Both the position numbers and the translations under genes were made by a program. The notes beneath the pieces were generated by a model that was not told the origin of the DNA, did not search any database, and saw only the letters and a program-made list of their open reading frames with translations. DNA of 39,097 nt from Microvirga sp. (GTDB lineage Bacteria > Pseudomonadota > Alphaproteobacteria > Rhizobiales > Beijerinckiaceae): contig JAQSWQ010000029.1 in the NCBI GenBank assembly GCA_029266525.1, positions 1 through 39,097 of the forward strand. Direction: 5' to 3'. Positions 14,602 to 21,429 of the stretch are shown one piece after another (positions within the stretch are counted from its first letter, which is position 1; every line of letters begins with the position of its first letter).

Positions 14602-15378
14602 TCACGGCGCTCGGGCGGAGATCGTCGATCCGCCCGGCGCCTCGGCGAAACGGACCAGAACCTCCCGCCCCTCGGCGGGCGGCGACGCGAGCCGTGCCCG
14701 GAATCGGGCGCTTTCGGTCGCGCCCAGTGTCTTGCGCGGGGCGTCGTTCGTCCAGGTGTAAAGTGGCAGCCCGTCCGGGCCGCGCACCGACAATTCGAGG
14801 CGCGGGATCTCGCGTTCGCTCCGCCCGATGTTGAGGATCTCGCCCTCGACCACGAGCAGCCGGGCCGCACCATCGACCACGAGTTCGGAGCGCACCGCCT
14901 TGAGCGCGAGACCGGTCGGGTTCACCGGCAGCAGTACCGCTGCGTAGAGCCGTGCCGTCGAAGGTATCGCCTGCGCGATCGGACCGCGCTCCGCGACCAG
15001 GACGGCCGCGAGGATCGCAAGGAGCGCCAACATCGAGAGGCCGCCCGGAACGCTCCGCAGCCCCGCGCGGAGCGCAGAAACCCTGATCCTCGCCCTCCAC
15101 ATGCGCTTTGTCGCAGCACGCGGGAGGGCTTCCTGCTCGCCTGAGCGGGCTGCGGTTGCCTCGACGGCGAGCGCGGGCCGGGTCTCGAGGCGGCTCTTCG
15201 GAGCGGGGTGAGCGTCGAATTCCCGGCCCTGCTCCCACTCATCCTCGGCGGGCGCGGGCTCGGCCGCCACGAAGAAGCTCTCGCGACAGGCGCCGCAGCG
15301 CACCGCCCGACCAGCCGCCCCGATCTGCGCCGGCTCGACGATGTATTCGCTTGCGCAGGACGGGCAGACGATCAGCAT
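14602..15378 (-). CDS. MJ0042-type zinc-ribbon / DUF3426 membrane protein
   Basis: A 258-residue protein with three parts. Residues 1-35 are a zinc ribbon with two CxxC pairs (Cys5, Cys8, Cys28, Cys31) of the MJ0042 type found at the N-terminus of many bacterial membrane proteins. Residues 36-105 are a low-complexity acidic/basic linker. A transmembrane helix (about 113-130) is followed by a C-terminal DUF3426-like beta domain (VEGEILNIGRSEREIPRLELSVRG), likely periplasmic. First gene of the leftward operon with hpt and cpdR-like, divergent from ftsE by 77 bases. Function is unknown. Confidence 0.82.
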   Translation of the reverse strand: MLIVCPSCASEYIVEPAQIGAAGRAVRCGACRESFFVAAEPAPAEDEWEQGREFDAHPAPKSRLETRPALAVEATAARSGEQEALPRAATKRMWRARIRVSALRAGLRSVPGGLSMLALLAILAAVLVAERGPIAQAIPSTARLYAAVLLPVNPTGLALKAVRSELVVDGAARLLVVEGEILNIGRSEREIPRLELSVRGPDGLPLYTWTNDAPRKTLGATESARFRARLASPPAEGREVLVRFAEAPGGSTISARAP

Positions 15379-15455
15379 GGCGAATCACGGTCAGCCGACC
15401 CGTCCAACCGGGTCCGCTGCCCTGTCCATTCCTCGGTCGCCATGGTTAACGGCGG

Positions 15456-16157
15456 GTGAAGATGCTCGGAGCATACGACCTCCCGCCCGAGTGGCCGGTG
15501 GTGGCGTTCGAGAACGTCGGCATCCGCTATGGGCTCGGGCCGGAGGTGCTCGGCGACCTCACCTTTTCGATCGCGCCGCGCTCCTTCCAGTTCCTCACCG
15601 GGCCGTCCGGCGCCGGCAAGACGACGCTGCTGCGCCTGATCCTTCTCGCGGTGCGGCCGACCCGTGGCCTGATCTCCCTCTTCGGCGAGGATGTCGCGGC
15701 GATCGAAAGCGCCGCGCTGACCAGGGTGCGGCGCCGCATGGGCGTGGTCTTCCAGGATTTCCGCCTCCTCGACCACCTCACGACCTTCGAGAACGTCGCG
15801 CTGCCTTTGCGCGTGCAGGGTCGGGACGAGGCGAGCTACCGGGCCGAGGTGGTCGAGCTCCTGCGCTGGGTCGGCTTGGGCGAGCGCATGCATGTGCTGC
15901 CGCCGATCCTGTCCGGCGGCGAGAAGCAGCGCGCCGCGATTGCGCGGGCGGTCATCGCGCGCCCGGAGCTTCTCCTTGCCGACGAGCCGACCGGCAACGT
16001 CGATCCCTCGCTCGCCCGCCGGTTGTTGAGGCTGTTCATCGAGCTCAACCGGCTCGGCACCTCGATCGTCATCGCGACGCACGACTTCTCGTTGATGGAC
16101 CAGGTCGACGCCCGCCGGCTCGTGCTCGGCGAGGGCCACCTGCATGTGGACGAGTAG
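15456..16157 (+). CDS. ftsE: Cell division ATP-binding protein FtsE
   Basis: A 233-residue ABC ATPase, cytoplasmic partner of FtsX in the divisome-linked complex that controls periplasmic cell-wall hydrolases. Walker A GPSGAGKTT (residues 49-57), Q-loop VVFQDFRLLDHLT, signature LSGGEKQRAAIARA, Walker B LLLADEPTGN and the switch histidine in ATHDF are complete. FRLLDHLTTFENVALPL is the FtsE-specific block. The first GTG gives MKMLGAYDLPPEWP; the ATG two codons later is an alternative. Its stop is five bases before the ftsX start. Confidence 0.93.
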   Translation: MKMLGAYDLPPEWPVVAFENVGIRYGLGPEVLGDLTFSIAPRSFQFLTGPSGAGKTTLLRLILLAVRPTRGLISLFGEDVAAIESAALTRVRRRMGVVFQDFRLLDHLTTFENVALPLRVQGRDEASYRAEVVELLRWVGLGERMHVLPPILSGGEKQRAAIARAVIARPELLLADEPTGNVDPSLARRLLRLFIELNRLGTSIVIATHDFSLMDQVDARRLVLGEGHLHVDE

Positions 16158-16162
16158 CCGGC

Positions 16163-17149
16163 GTGACGGACGCCTCGCACGAGCGCGGCCCAGAGCACGG
16201 GGCTGAAGCCGCCGCTCCCGAGCCGCTGCCGGCGTTGCGCGGCAATGCGGCCCTGGTTCCGGTCGACTCGACCGAGGCGCGTGCGCTCGTCGCCGTGATC
16301 GCCATCCTCGCCTTCCTCGCCGCTCTCAGCGCCTGCGCCGCCGAGCTCGTCGCTGCCGCCTCGGCGCAGTGGCGCTCGCGGATCGCGCAGGAGATGACCA
16401 TCCAGGTGCGGCCGGTCTCGGGACGCGACATGGAGACGGACGTCAGGCGCTCGGCCGAGCTCGCCCGGGCAACGCGGGGAATCGCCGAGGCGCGGCCGAT
16501 GCCGAAAGGCGAGGCCGAGCGCCTGCTCGAGCCCTGGCTCGGCGCCGGCCTCGACTTGTCCGACATCCCGGTGCCGCATCTCATCGTCCTGAAGCTCGAT
16601 CCGGCCGCGCCGATCGATGCCGAGGCACTGAAGGCGAAGCTCGCGGCGGAGGTCCCGAGCGCCAGCCTCGACGACCACGCGCTCTGGGTCGCGCGGCTCT
16701 CGACCATGGCGCGGGCGATCGTCGGCGTCGCGGTCGCGGTGGTGGTCCTTGTGTTCGCCGCAACCGGGCTTGCGGTCGCCTTCGCCACGCGCGGCGCGGT
16801 CGCGGCCAATCGCGAGGTCGTCGACGTGCTCCATTTCGTCGGCGCCGACGACGCCTTCATCGCCCGCGAGTTCCAGCGCCGCTTCTTCCGCATGGGGCTG
16901 AAGGGCGGCGCGGTCGGCGGCGCGCTTGCGCTCGGCTTCATCGCACTCTGCGCCTTCCTGGTCGCCGGCTGGCGCGGCAGCGCGACGCGGGACCAGATCG
17001 AGGCGCTGTTCGGCGCTTTCGACATCGGTTGGCAAGGTTATGCCAGCGTCATCCTGGTCGCGGCCTTCGTGGCGGGCATGACGGGCGTCGTCTCGCGCAT
17101 GACGGTGCGGCATTTTCTGCAGAATCTCGCAGGACGCCCGGCCCGGTGA
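16163..17149 (+). CDS. ftsX: Cell division protein FtsX
   Basis: A 328-residue membrane protein of the FtsX/MacB type: Pro/Ala-rich cytoplasmic N-terminus, helix 1 (about residues 40-62), a periplasmic domain of roughly 110 residues, then three helices, ending VSRMTVRHFLQNLAGRPAR. ANREVVDVLHFVGADDAFIAREFQRRFF is the characteristic segment after helix 2. The start is a GTG directly after the ftsE stop with no good ribosome-binding site, consistent with translational coupling. Together with FtsE it links ATP hydrolysis to peptidoglycan hydrolase activation. Confidence 0.9.
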   Translation: MTDASHERGPEHGAEAAAPEPLPALRGNAALVPVDSTEARALVAVIAILAFLAALSACAAELVAAASAQWRSRIAQEMTIQVRPVSGRDMETDVRRSAELARATRGIAEARPMPKGEAERLLEPWLGAGLDLSDIPVPHLIVLKLDPAAPIDAEALKAKLAAEVPSASLDDHALWVARLSTMARAIVGVAVAVVVLVFAATGLAVAFATRGAVAANREVVDVLHFVGADDAFIAREFQRRFFRMGLKGGAVGGALALGFIALCAFLVAGWRGSATRDQIEALFGAFDIGWQGYASVILVAAFVAGMTGVVSRMTVRHFLQNLAGRPAR

Positions 17150-17247
17150 GCCGGCGCAACCAAATGGTTAAGGCGACGTTAATCCAAGCTTCCTCAGAAA
17201 GCGGAAAAAGCCCTGCCATTTCATTGCCTTATTCGACTGCATCCTGA

Positions 17248-18024
17248 ATGAAGATGACTGCTCTTACGCGACCCGCCGCGAGCGCCGGTCCCGACGACCG
17301 GGACCCGTTGTGCTGGGCCTGGGAGGCATCGCAGGAGCCGAGGCGCGCCGCGCGCACCGGGTCTTCCCTTGCCCTGAAGTCGGTCCTGCTCGGCAGCGGC
17401 GTTGTCGCGTTCCTGTTCGGAGCGGGCTTCATCACCTTCGTCGCGACCCTCGACCGGTATGAGCGCGAACCGGGCGGACGTGCCGATGGGATCGTCGCTC
17501 TGACCGGCGGAGCGCAGCGCATCGGCGATGCGATCGACCTCCTCGCCAAGGGCTATGGACGGCGGCTTCTGATCACCGGCGTCAACGAGCGCACCGGCCG
17601 CGACGAGATCGCCCGGCTGAACCCCGGCCAGCGCCGGCTCGTGGATTGCTGCGTCGATCTCGACCACCGCGCCCGCAATACCATCGGCAACGCCGCCGAG
17701 ACCCGCCGTTGGATCGAGCGCAATGACTTCCGCTCGCTCATCGTGGTGACGTCGAACTATCATATGCCGCGTACGCTGCTCGAGCTCGAGCGGGTCTTGC
17801 CCCAAGCCGAGAAGCTGCCCTACGCGGTCGTGCACGAAAACGCGCCGACCGAAGCTTGGTGGAAGCACCCGGCGAGCGCGAAGCTCCTCGCCTCCGAGTA
17901 TGTGAAGTTCCTCGCCGTCTGGGTCCGCAGCCGGATCGGTCAGGATCCAGCCGGGATCGCGGCGGAGCCTCCCGCGAGACGACCGGGCGCGGTCCGTGTC
18001 GCGGACGAGCGCCCGTCGCGCTGA
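17248..18024 (+). CDS. YdcF/SanA-type DUF218 membrane protein
   Basis: A 258-residue protein with one N-terminal transmembrane segment (about residues 43-66) and a periplasmic DUF218 domain: ADGIVALTGGAQRIGDAIDLLAKGYGRRLLITG, then ARNTIGNAAETRRW, and VVTSNYHMPRTLLEL. Relatives (SanA, ElyC, YdcF) affect envelope integrity. It follows ftsX by 98 bases, an order I recall as common in Hyphomicrobiales, where plsC is often next; here a convergent transporter gene follows. The two ATGs at 17248 and 17254 are both possible starts and neither has a strong ribosome-binding site. Confidence 0.85.
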   Translation: MKMTALTRPAASAGPDDRDPLCWAWEASQEPRRAARTGSSLALKSVLLGSGVVAFLFGAGFITFVATLDRYEREPGGRADGIVALTGGAQRIGDAIDLLAKGYGRRLLITGVNERTGRDEIARLNPGQRRLVDCCVDLDHRARNTIGNAAETRRWIERNDFRSLIVVTSNYHMPRTLLELERVLPQAEKLPYAVVHENAPTEAWWKHPASAKLLASEYVKFLAVWVRSRIGQDPAGIAAEPPARRPGAVRVADERPSR

Positions 18025-18027
18025 ACT

Positions 18028-19269
18028 TCAGCAGCTGGTGAGCCGCGGGCTGCGCTCGACCTCGAGCCCGAAGAGCGGGCGGACGTAGGTCCCGACCACG
18101 TTGCCGGCGAAGGCGGCGCCCAGCCACACCCACCCGTGCACGCTGCCGGAGGCGATCCCTGAAAAATAGGCGCCGATGTTGCAGCCATAGGCGAGTCGGG
18201 CGCCATAGCCGAGGAGGAGCCCGCCGATCACCGCAGCGAGCGCCGAGCGCAGCGGAATGCGCCAGGTCGGGGCAAAGCGCCCGGCAAGCCCGGCAGCAAG
18301 GAGCGCGCCGGCGATGATGCCGAAATCCATCACCGAGGTGACGTCGTTGAGGACGCTCGACTCGAGCTCGGCGAGGCGCTCCGGCGTCGACCAATAAGGC
18401 CAGCTCCAAGCCTCGATCCCGACATGCTCGGCAGCCTTCGAGCCCCACAGGGCGAAGGCCGAGGTGATGCCCCACGGGCGTCCCGAGAGCGCAAGCGTCG
18501 CGAAGTTCCCGATCGCGAGCGCGACCGCGCCGGCGACGAGCGGCCAGGGCCCGCGGAGGACGCGCGCGAGGCCGGCGCGCGAAAAGGCGCTCGCCGTCAA
18601 GAGGCGTCCGTGACGGCGGCGTTCCAACACCACGGTCACGGCGGCGATGGTCGCGAAGATCGCGAAGCTGACGGCGAGCCCGGTCGCCGGGCCCCAGAGC
18701 TTCACGAGCGAGGTCTTGGGCAGCGTCGGCAGATCCGTCCACCAGTGGAAATGGGCCGCGCCGATCGTCGAGCCGACGATGAAGAAAGCGAGGGTCAGGA
18801 GCATGCGGCTCGACCCGCCGCCGACCGTGTAGAGCGTGCCCGAGGCGCAGCCGCCGCCGAGCTGCATGCCGATGCCGAAGATGAAGGCGCCGAACACTAC
18901 CGAGACGCCGATCGGCGCGACTAGGCCCGTGACCGGCTGGCCGAAAAGCAAGCCGCTCGCCAGCACCGGGAAGAAAAGCGCCGTCGCGACCGCGAGCATG
19001 ACCATCTGGGCACGCAGGCCCTCGCCGCGGCGGTCCGCGATGAAGACCCGCCAAGCCGAGGTGAAGCCGAAGGCTGCGTGATAGAGGACGAGCCCGAGCG
19101 CCGCGCCGAGAACGTAGAGCGCGGCCTGCCGCGGCCCCGCCGCCTGGCCGATCAGGACCGCGCCGAGCACCAGTGCGATGCCGGCGAAGAGCGTCGCGCC
19201 GGGGCTGATGTCGAGCTTTGGAAGGCTGAACGGCGCCCGTGGCGCCGGCGTCGCAAGGGAGATCGACAT
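18028..19269 (-). CDS. YeeE/YedE-family sulfur compound transporter (TsuA-like)
   Basis: A 413-residue inner-membrane protein with two homologous YeeE/YedE halves. Each half has the cysteine motif of the family: GGGCASGTLYTVGGG (Cys141) and LAYGCNIGAYFSGIASG (Cys363). In the characterised member TsuA, such cysteines relay thiosulfate through the channel, so uptake of thiosulfate or a similar sulfur compound is likely. The chain ends in a cysteine (RLTSC). The start MSISLATP was preferred to a GTG 39 bases upstream. It is convergent with ydcF, stops three bases from its end, and has a promoter with symmetric elements upstream. Confidence 0.85.
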   Translation of the reverse strand: MSISLATPAPRAPFSLPKLDISPGATLFAGIALVLGAVLIGQAAGPRQAALYVLGAALGLVLYHAAFGFTSAWRVFIADRRGEGLRAQMVMLAVATALFFPVLASGLLFGQPVTGLVAPIGVSVVFGAFIFGIGMQLGGGCASGTLYTVGGGSSRMLLTLAFFIVGSTIGAAHFHWWTDLPTLPKTSLVKLWGPATGLAVSFAIFATIAAVTVVLERRRHGRLLTASAFSRAGLARVLRGPWPLVAGAVALAIGNFATLALSGRPWGITSAFALWGSKAAEHVGIEAWSWPYWSTPERLAELESSVLNDVTSVMDFGIIAGALLAAGLAGRFAPTWRIPLRSALAAVIGGLLLGYGARLAYGCNIGAYFSGIASGSVHGWVWLGAAFAGNVVGTYVRPLFGLEVERSPRLTSC

Positions 19270-19572
19270 CGGAGACGTCCGCGCCGCGCTTTTCGAAAAC
19301 TGCCTCACCGGATGTCCGAGGTCGGGCGGCGGCAGGCCCCGAGATCGGCGCAGGGCTCACAGCCTGTCTGTGATTAACCTAATAAGCACGGGATAGAATG
19401 TCAAATATCATGAAAAGACATCAATAATGTGTGCAATTGGCGTTACAGGCACGTAATCAGCTCGGATTACGTGTCCGGTTGGGCCCCGGCCGCTGCGCTG
19501 CATTGCGAGATGACCGCGTTCCAGCCGGGCCGCGACTCTGCTACGCTGGGCTCAAGAATAAGGGAGGCTCGG
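19270..19572. other. Divergent control region with a 9-bp palindrome
   Basis: This 303-base gap includes the only clearly AT-rich patch of the neighbourhood (19370-19440). Besides the leftward promoter it holds a perfect inverted repeat, CACGTAATC-N6-GATTACGTG, at 19450-19473, located 46 bases upstream of the leftward -35 box and about 100 bases before the rightward 97-aa gene. It could be an activator site or an RNA hairpin. No small frame with a ribosome-binding site was seen. Confidence 0.5.
19357..19404 (-). promoter_or_regulatory. Promoter and dyad upstream of the YeeE/YedE gene
   Basis: On the minus strand TTGACA (19404-19399) and TAGGTT (19381-19376) are 17 bases apart. The predicted start point falls in a perfect inverted repeat, TCACAG-N5-CTGTGA (19357-19373), suiting a repressor that covers +1. 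The leader to the ATG would be about 100 bases. Confidence 0.5.
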
Positions 19573-19866
19573 ATGCTCAAGACCGCCACGAAGGCGAACC
19601 CCGCCCTCGACGCTGCTCCCGTCTATCCCGACGACATGGAGCCGGCGCTCCAGGACGCCCTGGCGCTGCTCGCCAACATCGACGCGCATTACGACGCAGA
19701 GCGCGAACGGCTCGAGCTCTGGTCGGGGCCGGAAAGCGTCAAGGAGCGGCTCGCGACGCAGCTCGCCGACGCCCACCGGCAGGAGCGGGAGCCTCACGTG
19801 CAGCGCCTCGCCGAGCTCCATCGGCGCTGGACGACCGAGATTCTCTACCGCCAGACGCTGCACTGA
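19573..19866 (+). CDS. Hypothetical protein, 97 residues
   Basis: A 97-residue soluble, helical, acidic protein with a strong AGGGAGG ribosome-binding site. The sequence is rich in charged residues (DAHYDAERERLELW, LAELHRRWTTEIL) and has no signal peptide, cysteine or membrane segment. Codon use matches neighbouring genes. I do not recognise the family. A longer frame upstream to 19429 crosses the palindrome region and is not supported. Confidence 0.75.
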   Translation: MLKTATKANPALDAAPVYPDDMEPALQDALALLANIDAHYDAERERLELWSGPESVKERLATQLADAHRQEREPHVQRLAELHRRWTTEILYRQTLH

Positions 19867-20002
19867 GCCCCTCGCGCGGCCATTCCGTGCGGGAACTTCG
19901 CTTAGGGCTGGTTCATTAGCTCGGCAGTGAGGCTTTGGCGCGTCGCGGTCTGAGCTCCTGCCTCGCGTTCGGCCCGCGGCGGCGCCCTGAAGGAGCGCTG
20001 CC

Positions 20003-20461
20003 ATGGTCATATCGAATCCGAAAAGCACCGCCCAGATCGCGGGTCACCCGATCCACCCGATGCTGATTCCGTTCCCGGTCGCCTTCCTCGTGGCGACCTT
20101 GGTCTGCGACCTGATCTTCTGGCGAACCGGCAATCCGGGCTGGGCCAGCGCCTCGCTCTGGCTCCTCGGCGCTGCGCTTCTCATGGCGGCGCTCGCGGCC
20201 GTCGCCGGGCTGATCGATTTCTTCGGCGACGTCCGCATCCGCGACCTCTCGGCGGCCTGGCACCACATGCTCGGCAACGTCGTCGCCGTGGTGCTCGCGC
20301 TGGTCAACTGGTACCGCCGCTATGCCGGGGGCGATCCCGCGGTGCTGCCCTGGGGATTGCTCCTGTCTTTGATCGTCGTGCTGATCCTGCTCTACACCGG
20401 CTGGCGCGGCTGGGAGATGGTCTACAAGCATCGCGTCGCGGTTTCCGACGAGGCGCGTTGA
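20003..20461 (+). CDS. DUF2231 membrane protein
   Basis: A 152-residue inner-membrane protein with four predicted helices (about residues 21-40, 48-72, 88-105, 116-135). The N-terminal GHPIHPMLIPFPVAF is the hallmark of DUF2231, and the histidine-containing AAWHHMLGN lies before helix 3. Some relatives are associated with redox or stress functions, but no biochemical role is established to my knowledge. The ATG follows AAGGAGCG. It is convergent with the terC-like gene. Confidence 0.88.
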   Translation: MVISNPKSTAQIAGHPIHPMLIPFPVAFLVATLVCDLIFWRTGNPGWASASLWLLGAALLMAALAAVAGLIDFFGDVRIRDLSAAWHHMLGNVVAVVLALVNWYRRYAGGDPAVLPWGLLLSLIVVLILLYTGWRGWEMVYKHRVAVSDEAR

Positions 20462-20481
20462 GCGGCCGCATGCGCGGCGGA

Positions 20482-20503
20482 GGGCGCTCGATGCGGAGCG
20501 CCC
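20482..20503. terminator. Hairpin between convergent DUF2231 and TerC genes
   Basis: A perfect 8-bp stem (GGGCGCTC / GAGCGCCC) with a 6-nt loop lies midway between the two stop codons. There is no T run, so termination is plausible but not proven. Confidence 0.5.
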
Positions 20504-20513
20504 CCGCACCCGA

Positions 20514-21290
20514 TTATCTCGGGGCATGAGCGCCCGGGACTCCCGCAACCGCCTTCTCCCGCCGCCGCCGCGCGCGTCGGGAGAGCACGTTCAGCGCCTC
20601 GACCAGGGCCGAGAAGGCCATGGCGGCGTAAATGTAGCCCTTCGGCACGTGCACCCCGAAACCGTCGGCGATCAGCGCCATGCCGATCGCGAGGAGGAAC
20701 GAGAGCGCCAGCATCACGACGGTCGGGTTGCGCTCGATGAAGTTTGCGATCGGCGTCGCAGCCACGAGCATCACGGTCACCGCGACGAGCACCGCGATCA
20801 CCATGATCGGGATGTCGTCGGTCATGCCGACCGCCGTGATGATGCTGTCCAGCGAAAACACGAGGTCGAGCAGCAGGATCTGCCCGATCGCCGCGCCGAA
20901 GGTGAGCGTCGCCGCCTTCGAATCGAACATGTCGCCCTCGGGGTCGGGATCGACGTTGTGATGGATCTCCTTGGTCGCCTTCCAGACGAGAAACAGCCCG
21001 CCGGCGATCAGAATGAGGTCGCGCCAGGAAAAGGCGTGACCGAAGGCCGTGAACAGCGGCTGCGTGAGCTGCACGATGAAGGCGATCGTGCCGAGGAGCC
21101 CGAGGCGCAGGATCAGCGCGAGCCCGATGCCGATGCGGCGCGCCCTCGCCTGCTGATGCGCCGGCAGCTTGTTGGTCAGGATCGAGATGAAGATGAGGTT
21201 GTCGATGCCGAGCACGACCTCCATCACGATCAGCGTAGCCAGCGCGGCCCAGGCGGCCGGGTCCGCCGCAAGCGCAAGGAGATCCTGCAT
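20514..21290 (-). CDS. TerC-family integral membrane protein
   Basis: A 258-residue protein with about seven membrane helices. The two TerC acidic motifs are present: [11 protein letters not shown] at residues 23-33 and [14 protein letters not shown] in the second half, where aspartates within helices suggest metal handling. The family is linked to tellurite resistance and, in several bacteria, manganese export or metallation of secreted proteins. The start [10 protein letters not shown] has AAGGA upstream; a longer frame is less likely. Monocistronic and divergent from the CoxL-like gene. Confidence 0.9.
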   Translation of the reverse strand: MQDLLALAADPAAWAALATLIVMEVVLGIDNLIFISILTNKLPAHQQARARRIGIGLALILRLGLLGTIAFIVQLTQPLFTAFGHAFSWRDLILIAGGLFLVWKATKEIHHNVDPDPEGDMFDSKAATLTFGAAIGQILLLDLVFSLDSIITAVGMTDDIPIMVIAVLVAVTVMLVAATPIANFIERNPTVVMLALSFLLAIGMALIADGFGVHVPKGYIYAAMAFSALVEALNVLSRRARRRREKAVAGVPGAHAPR

Positions 21291-21429
21291 CGTCGGAATA
21301 TCCTTCAGGAGTGAGCGTCGCGGCTGATATCGGCGCGCTGAAGGAACTTGCAAAGGTGCCGAAAAGGTCCCGCGCTGGCCTCCCCGGCGCCGCGTCTGCT
21401 AGACGGGGCGCCCCGCCTCGAGAGCCCCG

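Noticed and set aside
19892-19913. GGAAC followed by GGTT upstream of the DUF2231 gene as an EcfG promoter
   Set aside because: The spacing is 13 bases instead of 16-17 and the second box mismatches.
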